Positions 1 through 12,005 of a stretch of 35,272 nucleotides of DNA are shown here, in pieces. The notes below the pieces were generated by a model. It did no database searches, was not told the origin of the DNA, and was given only the letters and a program-made list of their open reading frames with translations. Positions within the stretch are counted from its first letter, which is position 1. Every line of letters starts with the position of its first letter. This stretch comes from Enterobacteriaceae endosymbiont of Donacia bicoloricornis (GTDB taxonomy: Bacteria > Pseudomonadota > Gammaproteobacteria > Enterobacterales > Enterobacteriaceae), in the NCBI RefSeq assembly GCF_012567955.1, contig NZ_CP046186.1, positions 315,277 to 350,548 of the forward strand. Reading direction: 5' to 3'. Made by a program: the position numbers and the translations under genes.

Positions 1-1750
1 TTGTTTCATATTTAAGAAGTGTATTTTTCATTTCATGTAAAATATCAATATTATCTTTTAAAATTTTAAATGCTCGGTTATAATTTTCTTCTATTAAATA
101 TTTTACTTCTTGATCAATAATTTTAGCTGTTTCATCAGACATATGTTTAGCTTTAGCAACTGATCTTCCTAAAAAAATTTCTCCTTCTTCTTCTGTATAT
201 AATAGAGGTCCTAATTTTTTAGAAAATCCCCATTGAGTTACCATGTTTCTTGCAATATTAGTAGCTACTTTAATATCATTAGATGAACCTGTTGATACAT
301 ATTTTTCTCCATAAATTATTTCTTCAGCTATTCTACCTCCATATAAAGTAGATATTTTACTTTCTAATTTTTGTCTACTCATACTAATAATATCAATTTC
401 AGGTAAAAAAAAGGTTACACCTAACGCTCTTCCTCTAGGAATAATTGTTACTTTATGTACTGGATCATGATCTGGAACTAATCTACCTATAATTGCATGT
501 CCTGCTTCATGATAAGCTGTTGCTTCTTTTTGTTTTTCAGTCATTACTAAAGAACGTCTTTCTGCACCCATCATGATTTTATCTTTTGCTTTTTCTAATT
601 CTAACATAGAAACGCAATTATAATTGTAACGCGCTGCTAACAAAGCAGCTTCATTTATTAAATTAGCTAAATCAGCTCCTGAAAAACCTGGAGTACCTCT
701 AGCTAAAATTTTTAAATCAACTTCTTTTGAAACAGGAACATTCTTGATATGTATTTTCAATACCTGTTCTCTACCTCTTATATCTGGTAAACCAACAATA
801 ACTTGTCTATCAAAACGTCCAGGTCTTAAAAGAGCAGGATCTAATACATCAGGACGATTAGTTGCGGCAATTACAATAATACTTTCATTATTATTAAAAC
901 CATCCATTTCTACTAACATTTGATTTAATGTTTGTTCTCTTTCATCATGTCCTCCTCCTAATCCTGCTCCTCTCTGTCTTCCAACAGCATCTATTTCATC
1001 AATAAAAATAATACATGGAGCTAATTTTTTAGCTTTATTAAACATATCTCTTACTCTTGAAGCACCTACACCAACAAACATTTCTACAAAATCAGAACCT
1101 GAAATAATAAAAAATGGTACTTTTGCTTCTCCTGCAATAGCTTTTGCTAATAAAGTTTTTCCTGTTCCTGGAGGACCTATCATCAAAATTCCTTTAGGAA
1201 TTTTCCCTCCTAATTTTTGAAATTTTTTGGGTTCTTTTAAATAATCTACTAGTTCACTAACTTCTTCTTTTGCTTCATCACATCCGGCAACATCATTAAA
1301 TGTAATTTTTATTTGATCTGCTGTAAGTATTTGTGCTTTACTCTTACCAAAAGATAAAGCTCCTTTACTACTATTTTGTAATTGTCGAATGAAAAAAATC
1401 CATATTCCGATTAATAAAAACATTGGAAACCATGAAATAAAAATAGATAATAAAATGCTAGGTTTTTGTAGAGGTTCTCCTAAAATTTTAATTTTTTTTA
1501 AAAATAATATTTTTAGTAAATTTGGATCATGCATTGGTAAATAAGTAATATAATGACTATTATTTTTTCTAAATACACGAATTCGTCTACCATTAATACT
1601 CGTTTTAATAATTTTATTTTGGTTAATTTCTGATAAAAAAGTTGAATATGAAACTTGTTTTGTTTGATCAAATTTATCTGTATTTAAACTCTGGAAAATA
1701 GATATTAATATGACTGTAATTGCTACCCAGAGAATTAGATTTTTTGCCAT
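1..1750 (-). CDS. ftsH: ATP-dependent zinc metalloprotease FtsH (C-terminus beyond window)
   Basis: Membrane-anchored AAA+ protease that degrades misassembled membrane proteins and short-lived regulators. The reading frame starts at ATG 1748-1750 with MAKNLILW, as in E. coli, and stays open to the left edge. This gives 583 residues; the E. coli protein has about 644, so only the C-terminal tail is missing. Visible parts are an N-terminal membrane segment, a periplasmic domain, and a second membrane segment near residue 115-125 ([11 protein letters not shown]). These are followed by Walker A GPPGTGKT, Walker B IIFIDEID, the second region of homology ([18 protein letters not shown]), and the zinc motif HEAGH at 497-511. 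That motif is residues 414-418, the same numbering as E. coli. It lies 45 bp downstream of rlmE on the same strand, the conserved rlmE-ftsH pair. An AAGGGG-like ribosome site lies upstream. No catalytic residue is missing in the visible part. Confidence 0.97.
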   Translation of the reverse strand, partial: MAKNLILWVAITVILISIFQSLNTDKFDQTKQVSYSTFLSEINQNKIIKTSINGRRIRVFRKNNSHYITYLPMHDPNLLKILFLKKIKILGEPLQKPSILLSIFISWFPMFLLIGIWIFFIRQLQNSSKGALSFGKSKAQILTADQIKITFNDVAGCDEAKEEVSELVDYLKEPKKFQKLGGKIPKGILMIGPPGTGKTLLAKAIAGEAKVPFFIISGSDFVEMFVGVGASRVRDMFNKAKKLAPCIIFIDEIDAVGRQRGAGLGGGHDEREQTLNQMLVEMDGFNNNESIIVIAATNRPDVLDPALLRPGRFDRQVIVGLPDIRGREQVLKIHIKNVPVSKEVDLKILARGTPGFSGADLANLINEAALLAARYNYNCVSMLELEKAKDKIMMGAERRSLVMTEKQKEATAYHEAGHAIIGRLVPDHDPVHKVTIIPRGRALGVTFFLPEIDIISMSRQKLESKISTLYGGRIAEEIIYGEKYVSTGSSNDIKVATNIARNMVTQWGFSKKLGPLLYTEEEGEIFLGRSVAKAKHMSDETAKIIDQEVKYLIEENYNRAFKILKDNIDILHEMKNTLLKYET

Positions 1751-1795
1751 ATCTTTCAAAAAGTAACCCCTTGTAACTTTATAGTATATTTTATA

Positions 1796-2425
1796 TTAAT
1801 TTTTATATCTTTTTGCAACAATATAAACTTCACTTGATTTAGATTTTGAAGCATTTGGTTTTCTAATTTTAACTATTTCAAATATAGAATTAATTTTATT
1901 ATAAAATTTTATCAATTCTTCCCCTTGAAAAGTTTTTACTAAAAAAGACCCATTTTGTTCTAAATTAGAATAACATAATTTTAATGTTAATTCATTTAAA
2001 TAAATAATTCGAGGTATATCTATTTCTTTTATACCAGAAATATTAGGAGACATATCTGACATTATAAGATGAATTTTTGTCTTATTAATTTTTTTTTTAA
2101 TTTTATTAAAAAATATAGGATTACATATATTACCCTGATAAAAATTAACATTTTTAATATAATTCATTGGTAATATATCACATGCTATAATTTTCCCTTT
2201 ACTGCCAATTTTTAATGATGCAAAACTAGACCATCCTCCTGGAGAGGATCCTAAATCAATTATAGTCATGTTTTTTTTAAAAATTTTATCTGTTTTTTCT
2301 ATTTCTGCTAATTTAAACCATGATCTTGATCTATATTTATTAATATTTTTTTGAACTTTTTTTATATAAAAATCTTTAGAATTTTTTTCTAACCATATTT
2401 TAGATTTTTTTTTTTTATAGTTCAT
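1796..2425 (-). CDS. rlmE: 23S rRNA (U2552) 2'-O-methyltransferase RlmE
   Basis: Methylates the ribose of U2552 in the A-loop of 23S rRNA, a late step in 50S maturation. The 209 residues match the usual length. The catalytic tetrad falls at exactly the E. coli positions: K38 (in SWFKLAE), D124 (in MSDMSPN), K164 (in FLVKTFQGEE) and E199 (in SSEVYIVA). The SAM-binding motif I is IDLGSSPGGWS near residues 56-67. The target sequence GGCTGTTCGCC is present in the 23S gene of this window (around 32796-32806, minus strand). Codons 4-7 form an uninterrupted run of 12 A (2405-2416), which could cause polymerase slippage. The gene sits upstream of ftsH, as in E. coli, and downstream of rpoC, where E. 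coli has unrelated genes. Confidence 0.96.
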   Translation of the reverse strand: MNYKKKKSKIWLEKNSKDFYIKKVQKNINKYRSRSWFKLAEIEKTDKIFKKNMTIIDLGSSPGGWSSFASLKIGSKGKIIACDILPMNYIKNVNFYQGNICNPIFFNKIKKKINKTKIHLIMSDMSPNISGIKEIDIPRIIYLNELTLKLCYSNLEQNGSFLVKTFQGEELIKFYNKINSIFEIVKIRKPNASKSKSSEVYIVAKRYKN

Positions 2426-2522
2426 AACATTATTTATTAAATGAAAAAATAACTATCTTAATAAAAAAATATTAGTTAAAATTATATCAAAAAAAGATAT
2501 AAAAAAAAAGTTTAATATTTTT

Positions 2523-2546
2523 TATCTTATTTAGATAAATAAGATA
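2523..2546 (-). terminator. Hairpin after rpoC, candidate terminator
   Basis: Perfect 10-bp stem (TATCTTATTT / AAATAAGATA) with a 4-nt loop, 27 bp downstream of the rpoC stop codon. On the minus strand a run of nine T follows only about 13 nt later, so this is not a textbook intrinsic terminator. It is the only strong structure between rpoC and rlmE. It shares the TATCTTAT arm with the hairpins behind asd and htpG. Confidence 0.5.
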
Positions 2547-2573
2547 TATAATAATTTTTAAAATATATATACC

Positions 2574-5500
2574 TTAATTAGCATTTAATAATTCAGTTAA
2601 ATTAGCAGCAGCAGAATCTACTGAAGAAATATTACTAATTTTTTTCTCAACCTTTTTTTTATTAATACGATTTGTATGATAAGAATATCCAGTTCCTGCA
2701 GGAATTAACCTACCTACAATTACATTTTCTTTTAATCCTTTTAATTTATCACTTTTACCTGCAACAGAAGATTCAGTTAAAACTCTGGTTGTTTCTTGAA
2801 AAGAAGCTGCTGAAATAAAAGAAGAAGTAGCTAAAGAAGCTTTAGTAATACCTAATAAATCACGATTATATCGTGCGATATTTTTTCCTTGAGTTTTTAA
2901 TTTTTTATTTTCTCTATCAATTATAGAAACTTCTAATTGTTCTCCTTCTAAAAAATCAGAATCCCCCATTTTAGTTATAGTAGCTTTACGTAACATTTGA
3001 CGTATAATAACTTCGATATGTTTATCATTAATTTTTACACCTTGTAATCGATAAACATCTTGTACTTCATTAATTATATAATTAGTAACAGCATTTACAC
3101 CTCTTAATCTTAAAATATCATGTGGAGATTCTGGACCATCAGAAAGAATATCCCCTTTATTAATTAGTTCTCCTTCAAAAATATTTAATTGTCTCCATTT
3201 TGGAATCATTTCTTCATATGGATCTATATCTGAATTCATAGGAGTAATTATTATTCTTCTCTTACCTTTTGTTTCTTTACCAAAAGAAATAATACCACTA
3301 ATTTCTGCTAAAATAGCAGCATCTTTAGGTTTACGTGCTTCAAATAAATCTGCTACTCTTGGAAGACCTCCTGTAATATCCTTAGTACCTCCCGATTCTT
3401 GTGGTACTTTTGCTAAAATATCTCCTGCATTAACTATACTCTCATCTTTTAAATGAATAATAGATTTATTAGGTAAAAAATAATGTGCCAGCATGTCTGT
3501 ACCAGAAATAATTATATCTTCATTATTTTCATTTAAAATTTTAATCATAGGCCTAAAATCTTGACCTATAGAAGGTCTTTCTGAAGTATCTAAGACAACA
3601 ATGGATACTAAACCTGTTAAATCATCTGTTTGTTTTATAACAGTTTGGCCCTCTAACATATCAACAAATTTTATTTTCCCACTTACTTCAGTAATAATTG
3701 GCATAGTATGAGGATCCCAATAAGAAACTATTTCTCCTGCAATAATATTAGATCCATTTTTTTTTGTTATAATAGCTCCATATGGTATTTTATAACTTTC
3801 TATAATTTTATTTGACTGATCAATAACTTTTAATTCAGCATTTCTTGAAATTACCACTAATTTATTCGTATTATTTATAACTGATTTAGTATTTATTAAT
3901 TTAATAATTCCATTATCTTTTACTTGTATACTAGATTCTGCAGCAGATCTTGATGCAGCACCTCCAATATGAAAAGTTCTCATTGTTAATTGAGTACCAG
4001 GTTCTCCTATAGATTGAGCTGCAATAACTCCTATTGCTTCTCCTTTATTTATAATATGTCCTCTAGCTAAATCTCGACCATAACAATAGGCACATACCCC
4101 AAAAGAAGTTTCACAACTAACAACAGATCTGACTTTAATACTATCAATTGCATATTGTTCTAATATATTACAATATTTTTCACTTAATAAAGTATTTCGA
4201 TAAATTAAAACTGTTTTACCATCTGTTTTTAAAACATCTTCAGCTGTAACTCTACCTAAAACTCTCTCTCGTAATGATTCTTTTATGTCTCTTCCTGTTA
4301 TAACTGAAGAAATTCTTATTCCTCCTAAAGTAGAACAATCATTTTCAGTTACAACTAAATCTTGTGCAACATCTACTAATCTTCTAGTTAAATATCCAGA
4401 ATTAGCTGTTTTTAAAGCAGTGTCAGCTAAACCTTTTCTAGCACCATGAGTAGAAATAAAATATTGTAAAACATTTAAACCTTCTCTAAAATTAGCAATA
4501 ATTGGAGTTTCAATAATTGAACCATCTGGTTTCGCCATTAAACCTCTCATTCCAGCTAATTGTCTAATTTGTGCTGCAGAACCTCTAGCTCCAGAATCTG
4601 CCATCATAAAAATATTATTAAAAGAACTTTGTTTAACTAAAGATCCTTTTTGATCAATTATATATTCAACTGATAAATTTTTCATCATAGCCTTAGCTAC
4701 TTTTTCATTAGCAGAAGCCCAAATATCAATGACCTTATTATATCTTTCTCCAGCAGTTACAAGACCTGATTGAAATTGTTCTTGAATTTCATTAACTTCT
4801 AATTTTGCTTCATTAATAATTGCAGTTTTATTATCAGGAATAATAATATCATCTATACCAACAGATGCACCTGATTTTGTTGCATAATGAAAACCGGTGT
4901 ACATAATTTGATCAGCAAAAATAACTGTAGATTTTAATCCTAAAATTCTATAACATATATTAAGGATATTAGAAATATCTTTTTTACCTAAAGTTTTATT
5001 TATTAGATAATATGGAATACCTTTTGGTACTTGATTCCAAAAAATAGCTCTTCCAATCGTAGTCTTAACAATAATACTATTTTTGATCCATTCATTTGTT
5101 AATAAATTTTTTGTATATTCTCTAATTTTAACTTTAACACAAGCATGTAAATCTACTTGTCCTGAATGATATGCACGTTCTGCTTCTTTAGGCCCAGTTA
5201 ATATCATTCCTTCCCCGTAAGCATTAATTTTATCTTTAGTCATATAATATATGCCTAAAACTACATCTTGTGATGGTACAATAATTGGTTCTCCATTTGC
5301 TGGAGATAAAATATTATTAGTAGACATCATTAAAATTCTTGCTTCTAATTGAGCTTCTAATGTTAGAGGAATATGAACTGCCATTTGATCTCCATCAAAA
5401 TCAGCATTATAAGCTGCACACACTAAAGGATGTAATTGTATTGCTTTACCTTCGACTAAAATAGGTTCAAAAGCCTGTATACCTAATCTATGTAAAGTTG

Positions 5501-6779
5501 GGGCTCTATTTAATAATATTGGATGTGCTTTAATTACTTCATCTAGTATATCCCATACTACTGGTTCTTCTTTTTCTACCATTTTTTTTGCAGCTTTAAT
5601 AGTTGTAGCAAAACCTTTAATTTCTAATTTACCATATATAAATGGTTTAAATAATTCTAATGCCATTTTTTTAGGTAATCCACATTGATGTAAATGTAAA
5701 TAAGGTCCTACTGTAATAACAGATCTTCCTGAATAATCAACTCTTTTTCCTAATAAATTTTGTCTAAATCTTCCCTGTTTTCCTTTAATCATATCAGCTA
5801 GTGATTTTAAAGGTCGTTTGTTCGAACCAGTAATAGCTTTTCCTCTTCTACCATTATCCAATAATGCATCAACAGCTTCTTGTAACATTCTTTTTTCATT
5901 TTTTACAATGATATCAGGGGCAGATAATTCTAATAATCGTTTTAATCTATTATTACGATTAATAACTCTACGATACAAATCATTTAAATCTGATGTTGCA
6001 AATCTACCACCATCTAAAGGGACTAAAGGTCTTAAATCAGGCGGTAAAACGGGTAACACGTTCATTATCATCCATTCTGGTTTATTACCAGAATATATAA
6101 AAGATTCTAATAATTTTATTCTTTTAGCTATTTTTTTTCTTTTAGTTTCTGAATTAGTATTATTTAATTCATTTCTCAATGTTTTACATTCTTGTTTTAA
6201 ATTAATATTTTGTAATAAATATTGTATAGCTTCAGCACCTATTTTAGCTTCAAATTCATCTCCAAATTCTTCTAATAAATCCATATATTGTTCTTCAGAT
6301 AAAATTTGTTTTTTTTTTAATGTAGAAACTCCTTCTTTTACTACTACATATGATTCAAAATATAAAATTTTTTCTATATCTCTTAAGGGCATATTTAATA
6401 ATAAACCTATTCTAGAAGGTAGAGATTTTAAAAACCATATATGAGCAATTGGAGAAGCTAATTCGATATGTCCCATCCTATCTCTTCGAACTTTAGTTTG
6501 TGTAACTTCAACTCCGCATTTTTCACAAATAACACCTCGATGTTTTAAACGTTTATATTTTCCACATAAACATTCATAATCTTTAATAGGACCAAAAATA
6601 CGAGCACAAAATAAACCATCTCTTTCTGGTTTAAAAGTACGATAATTAATTGTTTCAGGTTTTTTAACTTCTCCATAAGACCAAGATTTTATCATATCAG
6701 AAGAAGCTAGAGAAAGTTTTATTGAATCAAATTCTTCTATTTTTTTTTGTGATTTTAAAAAATTAAATAAATCTTTCAC
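2574..6779 (-). CDS. rpoC: DNA-directed RNA polymerase subunit beta'
   Basis: Catalytic clamp subunit of RNA polymerase. The 1401 residues compare with 1407 in E. coli, and the match is nearly collinear. The N-terminal zinc ribbon has cysteines C70, C72, C85 and C88. The magnesium-binding NADFDGDQM lies near residue 458-466 with all three aspartates. The second zinc site uses the cysteine in ENDCST plus the three of [16 protein letters not shown]. Trigger-loop and bridge-helix sequences ([17 protein letters not shown]) are intact. The extreme C-terminus is slightly shorter than in E. coli, ending in LTELLNAN. The start codon is GTG (6777-6779), as in E. coli, preceded by a TGAGGT ribosome site. 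It lies 53 bp after rpoB and is the last gene of the long ribosomal-protein/RNA-polymerase block. Confidence 0.99.
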   Translation of the reverse strand: MKDLFNFLKSQKKIEEFDSIKLSLASSDMIKSWSYGEVKKPETINYRTFKPERDGLFCARIFGPIKDYECLCGKYKRLKHRGVICEKCGVEVTQTKVRRDRMGHIELASPIAHIWFLKSLPSRIGLLLNMPLRDIEKILYFESYVVVKEGVSTLKKKQILSEEQYMDLLEEFGDEFEAKIGAEAIQYLLQNINLKQECKTLRNELNNTNSETKRKKIAKRIKLLESFIYSGNKPEWMIMNVLPVLPPDLRPLVPLDGGRFATSDLNDLYRRVINRNNRLKRLLELSAPDIIVKNEKRMLQEAVDALLDNGRRGKAITGSNKRPLKSLADMIKGKQGRFRQNLLGKRVDYSGRSVITVGPYLHLHQCGLPKKMALELFKPFIYGKLEIKGFATTIKAAKKMVEKEEPVVWDILDEVIKAHPILLNRAPTLHRLGIQAFEPILVEGKAIQLHPLVCAAYNADFDGDQMAVHIPLTLEAQLEARILMMSTNNILSPANGEPIIVPSQDVVLGIYYMTKDKINAYGEGMILTGPKEAERAYHSGQVDLHACVKVKIREYTKNLLTNEWIKNSIIVKTTIGRAIFWNQVPKGIPYYLINKTLGKKDISNILNICYRILGLKSTVIFADQIMYTGFHYATKSGASVGIDDIIIPDNKTAIINEAKLEVNEIQEQFQSGLVTAGERYNKVIDIWASANEKVAKAMMKNLSVEYIIDQKGSLVKQSSFNNIFMMADSGARGSAAQIRQLAGMRGLMAKPDGSIIETPIIANFREGLNVLQYFISTHGARKGLADTALKTANSGYLTRRLVDVAQDLVVTENDCSTLGGIRISSVITGRDIKESLRERVLGRVTAEDVLKTDGKTVLIYRNTLLSEKYCNILEQYAIDSIKVRSVVSCETSFGVCAYCYGRDLARGHIINKGEAIGVIAAQSIGEPGTQLTMRTFHIGGAASRSAAESSIQVKDNGIIKLINTKSVINNTNKLVVISRNAELKVIDQSNKIIESYKIPYGAIITKKNGSNIIAGEIVSYWDPHTMPIITEVSGKIKFVDMLEGQTVIKQTDDLTGLVSIVVLDTSERPSIGQDFRPMIKILNENNEDIIISGTDMLAHYFLPNKSIIHLKDESIVNAGDILAKVPQESGGTKDITGGLPRVADLFEARKPKDAAILAEISGIISFGKETKGKRRIIITPMNSDIDPYEEMIPKWRQLNIFEGELINKGDILSDGPESPHDILRLRGVNAVTNYIINEVQDVYRLQGVKINDKHIEVIIRQMLRKATITKMGDSDFLEGEQLEVSIIDRENKKLKTQGKNIARYNRDLLGITKASLATSSFISAASFQETTRVLTESSVAGKSDKLKGLKENVIVGRLIPAGTGYSYHTNRINKKKVEKKISNISSVDSAAANLTELLNAN

Positions 6780-6832
6780 AAATTTATTACCTCAATTATA
6801 TTATAAACCAGTAAATTCTTAATATAAAATTA

Positions 6833-9800
6833 TTATTCATTTTCTAAATTTATATTTATACCTAATGAACGTATTTCTTTAAGTAAAACATTAAAAGACT
6901 CTGGAATATTAGCATCCATCTGATGATTACCATCAACAATATTTTTATATATTTTTGTTCTTCCATTAACATCATCAGATTTAATTGTTAACATTTCCTG
7001 TAAAGTATATGCAGCTCCATATGCTTCTAAAGCCCAAACTTCCATTTCCCCAAATCTTTGGCCTCCAAATTGAGCTTTTCCACCTAACGGTTGTTGAGTT
7101 ACAAGACTATATGATCCAGTTGATCTAGCATGCATTTTATCATCTACTAGATGATTTAATTTTAACATATACATATATCCTACAGTAACTGGTTTTTCAA
7201 AAACTTCTCCTGTACGACCATCATATAATTCTATCTGGCCAGAAACTGGTAAATTAGATAATTTCAATAATTCTTTTATTTCTTTTTCATGAGCTCCATC
7301 AAAAACTGGAGTAGCAATAGGCATACCTTTTTTTAAATTATTTGCTAATAAAAGTATCTCATTATCAGTAAATTTATTTAAATCTATATTTTGAATTGTA
7401 TTATTTCCAATATTATATGCTTTATGTAAAAAATTACGTATTTTTTCTATATTTTTTTGTTTTTTTAATAAAATATTAATTTTATTACCAATACCTTTTG
7501 CAGCCATTCCTAAATGAGTTTCTAATATTTGTCCAATATTCATTCTAGATGGAACACCTAAAGGATTTAAAATAATATCAATAGGTGTACCATCTTTATC
7601 ATAAGGCATATCTTCTACAGGACAAATTTTAGAAATTACCCCTTTATTTCCATGTCTGCCTGCCATTTTATCACCTGATTGTATTTGTCTTTTTACAGCT
7701 AAATTAACTTTAATTATTTTTAATATACCAGGAGCTAAATCATTTCCTTGTGTAATTTTCATTTTTTGTAATTTTATTTTTTTTTGAAAAGTACTTTTTA
7801 TTTTTTTATATTGTTTAATAAAATTATCTAGTTGTTGTTGTTTTGATTTTTCTTTTAAAATTAAAGAAGTTAAAAAATTTATATCAAAAATTTTTAGATT
7901 TTCTTTTTTTAAAAAATTATTTTTTAACAAAAATTTTTGTATATTAAATAATATATTTTGTTCAAAAATTTTTTGTTCAGTATATAAATCTTTTTTTATT
8001 TGTTTAAATTGCATTTCTTCAATTTCTATAGTTCTTTTATCTTTTTTAACACCTTCTCTTGTAAAAATTTGTACGTCAATAATAGTTCCATATACTCCAT
8101 TTGGAACACGTAAAGAAGTATCTTTTACATCAGATGCTTTTTCACCAAAAATAGCACGTAATAGTTTTTCTTCTGGAGATAACTGTGTTTCACCTTTAGG
8201 TGTTACTTTCCCTACAAGAATATCGCCACTTTTTACTTCAGCTCCTATATATACAATTCCACATTCATCTAATTTAGACAAAGAAGATTCACTCACATTT
8301 GGTATATCAGATGTAATTTCTTCTGGTCCTAATTTAGTATCACGTGAAATACAAGATAACTCTTGTATATGTATGGTAGTAAATTTATCTTCTTGAACTA
8401 CTTTTTCTGATAATAAAATAGAATCTTCAAAATTATAACCATTCCATGGCATAAAAGCTACTCTCATATTTTGTCCTAATGCTAGTTCTCCTAAATCTGT
8501 TGCAGGACCATCTGCTAATACATCTCCTTTATTAATTAATTCCCCTAAATTTACACACGGAATTTGATTAATACATGTATTTTGATTTGATCTTATATAT
8601 TTTTCTAAATGATATATATCAATATTATCTTTTTCTTCTTTATTAAAAGTATTATTTGTTTTTTTAATAATAATACGTGAAGCATCAACGTAATGTACAA
8701 TACCAGAATTTTTAGCGATAATAGTTACGCCTGAATCTATTGCAACAATTCTTTCCATTCCAGTACCTACTAAAGGTTTTTCTGTTTTTAATGTAGGTAC
8801 TGCCTGTCTTTGCATATTTGCACCCATTAGAGCACGATTTGCATCATCGTGTTCTAAAAATGGTATTAAAGATGCTCCAATAGAAACAATTTGTTGTGTA
8901 GAAACATCCATATAATGAACTTGTTCTTTTTTAAATAAACTGGATTCTCCTTTATAACGACATATAATAAATTGATCTTTAATATATTTATTATTATCAA
9001 TATTAGTATTGGCTTGAGCAATAATAAAATTACTTTCTTCTATTGAAGATAAATAATCAATTTTATCAGTAACAAATCCGTTTTTTACTAAAATATATGG
9101 AGATTCTAAAAATCCATATTGATTTGTTCTTGCATAAACTGACAATGAATTTATTAATCCTATATTAGGTCCTTCAGGTGTTTCAATAGGACATATTCTT
9201 CCATAATGAGTAGGATGTACATCTCTAACTTCAAAACCAGCTCTCTCTCTAGTTAATCCTCCTGGGCCTAAAGCAGATATACGACGTTTATGTGTAATTT
9301 CTGATAATGGATTATTTTGATCCATAAATTGGGACAATTGACTAGAACAAAAAAATTCTTTTAAAGCAGCGGAAATAGGTTTAGCATTTATCATATCTTG
9401 AGGCATTAAATTTTCTATATCACCTAAAGATAATCTTTCTTTCACAGCTCTTTCTACACGGATTAAACCTATACGAAATTGATTTTCAGCCATTTCACCA
9501 ATAGAACGGATTCTTCTATTTCCTAAATGATCAATATCATCAATATTTCCATTACCATTACGTATATTAATTAATTTTTTAATAACATCAATAATATCTT
9601 TTTTACTTAAAATACTAGAACCAATAATAGATTCACGTGATAATGAAAGATTAAATTTCATTCTACCTACAGGAGATAAATCATAACGATCTTCTACAAA
9701 AAATAATTTTTTGAATAATATTTCTGCAGCTTCTTTTGTAGGAGGTTCTCCTGGACGCATCATTCTATAAATTTCTACTAAAGCATCTAAACGATTATTT

Positions 9801-10864
9801 GTATTATCTAATTTTAGTGTTTCTGAAATATAATTACCATGATCTAAATCATTAGTAAAAATAGTTTCAATAATATCACTATTTTGAAAAATTTTATTAA
9901 TAATATCCCTTGATAAAGAAGAATTAGCAGAAATAATTACTTCTCCTGTTTTTTTATTAAAATAATTTTTTATAACTCTTTTACCAATCATATATTCTAT
10001 AGGGATATAGATAGATTTAACATGATCTTTTTTTAATTTATTAATATGACGTATGGTAATCCTCTTACCTTTTTCTATATAAATAATATTTTTATATTTA
10101 ATATCAAAAGATGCTGTTTCCCCCCTTAATCGATCTGGTATTAATACCATTTTTATTTTATTATTTTCCATTTTATAAATATTTTTTTCAAAAAAAATAT
10201 CTAGTATTTCTTCTATATTATAATTTAAAGCACGTAAAATAACTGTAACTGGTAATTTTCTCCTTCTATCTATACGTACAAAAATATTATCTTTAGGATC
10301 AAATTCAAAATCTAACCAAGATCCTCTATAGGGAATAATACGAGCATTATATAATATTTTACCTGATGAATGTGTTTTACCTTTATCACTATCAAAAAAT
10401 ACACCAGGACTTCGATGTAATTGAGAAACAACAACACGTTCAATACCATTAACTATAAAAGTACCATTTTTTGTCATTAATGGTATTTCTCCCATATATA
10501 CTTCTTGCTCCTTTATATTCTTAATTGATAATTCAGGTTTTTCTTTATCATAAATAATTAATCTTAATACTACTTTTATAGGAGCAGAATAAGTCATTCC
10601 TCTTGTATGACATTCTTTTACATTAAAAAGTGATTTTCCTAAATGATAATTTACATAATCTAATTTAACATGACCATTATAACTAGATATAGGGAAAATA
10701 CTCTTAAATGCAGCTTCTAACCCATATTCTCCTTTGAGATCTTTTTTTATAAATTTTTTAAATGAATCAATCTGAATAGATAGTAAATATGGAATATTTA
10801 AAACTTGAGGTCTTTTTCCAAAATTTTTGCGAATACGTTTTTTTTCAGTTTGAGAATAAACCAT
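6833..10864 (-). CDS. rpoB: DNA-directed RNA polymerase subunit beta
   Basis: Second large subunit of RNA polymerase. At 1343 residues it is essentially the E. coli length (1342) and collinear from [13 protein letters not shown] to the C-terminal GININLENE. The active-site segments [16 protein letters not shown] and the C-terminal clamp sequence ([21 protein letters not shown]) are intact. The rifampicin pocket reads [16 protein letters not shown] then [10 protein letters not shown], so the residues equivalent to D516, H526 and S531 are present. The glycine equivalent to G507 is a cysteine. The stretch at 7741-8000, corresponding to the variable insertion upstream of [11 protein letters not shown], is very Lys/Asn/Phe-rich and diverged while keeping its length. 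The ATG at 10862-10864 follows a clear GAGGAA ribosome site. It lies 105 bp downstream of rplL. Confidence 0.99.
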   Translation of the reverse strand: MVYSQTEKKRIRKNFGKRPQVLNIPYLLSIQIDSFKKFIKKDLKGEYGLEAAFKSIFPISSYNGHVKLDYVNYHLGKSLFNVKECHTRGMTYSAPIKVVLRLIIYDKEKPELSIKNIKEQEVYMGEIPLMTKNGTFIVNGIERVVVSQLHRSPGVFFDSDKGKTHSSGKILYNARIIPYRGSWLDFEFDPKDNIFVRIDRRRKLPVTVILRALNYNIEEILDIFFEKNIYKMENNKIKMVLIPDRLRGETASFDIKYKNIIYIEKGKRITIRHINKLKKDHVKSIYIPIEYMIGKRVIKNYFNKKTGEVIISANSSLSRDIINKIFQNSDIIETIFTNDLDHGNYISETLKLDNTNNRLDALVEIYRMMRPGEPPTKEAAEILFKKLFFVEDRYDLSPVGRMKFNLSLSRESIIGSSILSKKDIIDVIKKLINIRNGNGNIDDIDHLGNRRIRSIGEMAENQFRIGLIRVERAVKERLSLGDIENLMPQDMINAKPISAALKEFFCSSQLSQFMDQNNPLSEITHKRRISALGPGGLTRERAGFEVRDVHPTHYGRICPIETPEGPNIGLINSLSVYARTNQYGFLESPYILVKNGFVTDKIDYLSSIEESNFIIAQANTNIDNNKYIKDQFIICRYKGESSLFKKEQVHYMDVSTQQIVSIGASLIPFLEHDDANRALMGANMQRQAVPTLKTEKPLVGTGMERIVAIDSGVTIIAKNSGIVHYVDASRIIIKKTNNTFNKEEKDNIDIYHLEKYIRSNQNTCINQIPCVNLGELINKGDVLADGPATDLGELALGQNMRVAFMPWNGYNFEDSILLSEKVVQEDKFTTIHIQELSCISRDTKLGPEEITSDIPNVSESSLSKLDECGIVYIGAEVKSGDILVGKVTPKGETQLSPEEKLLRAIFGEKASDVKDTSLRVPNGVYGTIIDVQIFTREGVKKDKRTIEIEEMQFKQIKKDLYTEQKIFEQNILFNIQKFLLKNNFLKKENLKIFDINFLTSLILKEKSKQQQLDNFIKQYKKIKSTFQKKIKLQKMKITQGNDLAPGILKIIKVNLAVKRQIQSGDKMAGRHGNKGVISKICPVEDMPYDKDGTPIDIILNPLGVPSRMNIGQILETHLGMAAKGIGNKINILLKKQKNIEKIRNFLHKAYNIGNNTIQNIDLNKFTDNEILLLANNLKKGMPIATPVFDGAHEKEIKELLKLSNLPVSGQIELYDGRTGEVFEKPVTVGYMYMLKLNHLVDDKMHARSTGSYSLVTQQPLGGKAQFGGQRFGEMEVWALEAYGAAYTLQEMLTIKSDDVNGRTKIYKNIVDGNHQMDANIPESFNVLLKEIRSLGININLENE

Positions 10865-10969
10865 ATGGTTCCTCAGTTATCTGACAAATTAAACAATTTA
10901 ATTAAATTAATATTTATTTTCATAAATACTATTTATATAAATAAATTCGTTATTAAAATTTTTATAAAA

Positions 10970-11338
10970 TTATTTAATTTCTATTTCTGCTCCAGCATTT
11001 TTTAACTTAGTTTCTAAATCTAATGCTTCTTCTTTATTAATAGATTCTTTTAAAACGACAGGAGCTGATTCAACTAAATCTTTAGCTTCTTTTAATCCTA
11101 AATTCATTATACTTCTTACAGTTTTTATAACAGAAATTTTATTTTTTCCTATATTTTTTAAATATATATTAAATTCTGTTTTTTCTTTTTTTTCTTCTTT
11201 TTTTTGGCTATTAATTTTTTCATTTGTTCTAATACTAGAAACACCAAATTTTTTTTCTATAGATTTTATTAATTCCATTATATCCATAATAGACATAGAT
11301 TCTATAGCTTCGATAATCTGTTCTTTAGTTATTGACAT
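10970..11338 (-). CDS. rplL: 50S ribosomal protein L7/L12
   Basis: Stalk protein that recruits and activates the translational GTPases. It has 122 residues (121 in E. coli). The N-terminal dimerisation domain (about residues 1-33, MSITKEQIIEAIESMS) and the C-terminal domain (about 54-122, with GLGLKEAKDLVESAP) are well conserved. The flexible hinge (about 36-53) is unusual. E. coli has an alanine-rich linker there, whereas this protein has a Lys/Glu/Asn-rich run (SQKKEEKKEKTEF). It lies 45 bp downstream of rplJ with an AGGA ribosome site, as in the standard rplJL pair upstream of rpoBC. Confidence 0.98.
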   Translation of the reverse strand: MSITKEQIIEAIESMSIMDIMELIKSIEKKFGVSSIRTNEKINSQKKEEKKEKTEFNIYLKNIGKNKISVIKTVRSIMNLGLKEAKDLVESAPVVLKESINKEEALDLETKLKNAGAEIEIK

Positions 11339-11383
11339 AATACTTTTTCCTAAAATAATAATATTTATTTAAATAAATTAAAT

Positions 11384-11872
11384 TTATTTTATATTCTTAA
11401 TTGCAAGTAAAACTCTAAGAAATTTTCCAATAGAAATATCTTTTATAATTACTAAAAAATTAATTATAGCTTCTTTATATGTAGGTAAATTTGCTAAAAG
11501 ATTAATATTTTTACTATCTATAATTTTATTTTCAAATGCAGCTGCTTTAATTTTAAAATTTTGATCAATTTTACTAAATTTTTTTAATAAACGAGCAGCA
11601 GCACCAGGATGTTTAAGAGAATAAGCTATTAATATGGGGCCATGAATTAACGGATCTAAACATTGAAAATTACTATCTTTAATAATTAACTTTAACAATT
11701 TATTTCTTATAATATTTATAATAATATCGTTTTCTCTGCTTTTTTTTCTTAATTTATTTAAGTTATTACTATTAACACCACAAAAATCAACAATTACAGC
11801 TGATAAAGCATTTTTATTTATTTGAATCATTTTTTTGACAATTATTTTTTTTTTTGTAATATTTAATGACAT
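11384..11872 (-). CDS. rplJ: 50S ribosomal protein L10
   Basis: Base of the ribosomal stalk; it binds 23S rRNA and anchors L7/L12 dimers. It has 162 residues (165 in E. coli). The start MSLNITKKK aligns with E. coli MALNLQDK. The conserved core includes ALSAVIVDFCGV, HGPILIAYSLKHPGAAARLL and AAAFENKII, and the C-terminal helix that carries L7/L12 is present. The AGGAG ribosome site (11889-11893) is 16 nt from the ATG, which is long. Its first two bases are paired in a leader hairpin. In E. coli the L10-L7/L12 complex represses this operon through the rplJ leader, and the structured 133-nt leader here may play that part. Confidence 0.97.
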   Translation of the reverse strand: MSLNITKKKIIVKKMIQINKNALSAVIVDFCGVNSNNLNKLRKKSRENDIIINIIRNKLLKLIIKDSNFQCLDPLIHGPILIAYSLKHPGAAARLLKKFSKIDQNFKIKAAAFENKIIDSKNINLLANLPTYKEAIINFLVIIKDISIGKFLRVLLAIKNIK

Positions 11873-11891
11873 TATAATATTAATTACACTC

Positions 11892-11960
11892 CTATTTTTT
11901 ATAAAAATAGCGTTACTACTTTACTATAGAATAGTAATTCTAACAAAAAATTTTTTGTTA
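11892..11960 (-). promoter_or_regulatory. Structured rplJ leader, candidate L10 autoregulatory region
   Basis: Three consecutive inverted repeats lie in the 133-bp space between rplA and rplJ. One is a 20-nt perfect palindrome at 11941-11960. The second is a 7-bp stem with a 3-nt loop at 11921-11937. The third is an 8-bp stem with a 3-nt loop at 11892-11910, whose base overlaps the first two nucleotides of the rplJ AGGAG. The position matches the E. coli site of L10 translational feedback. The E. coli binding motif itself was not recognised, so the function is an inference. Confidence 0.4.
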
Positions 11961-12005
11961 AAAATTATAATTTTAATATAAAAAAAATTTTTGTAAAGTA
12001 AAATG

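Noticed and set aside
5818..6444. Open frame of 208 codons on the plus strand
   Set aside because: It lies entirely antisense to rpoC, has no recognisable product, and reflects low stop-codon density opposite a conserved gene.
10865..10969. Possible attenuator between rplL and rpoB
   Set aside because: E. coli has one here, but only low-complexity AT palindromes were seen and no stem followed by a T run.
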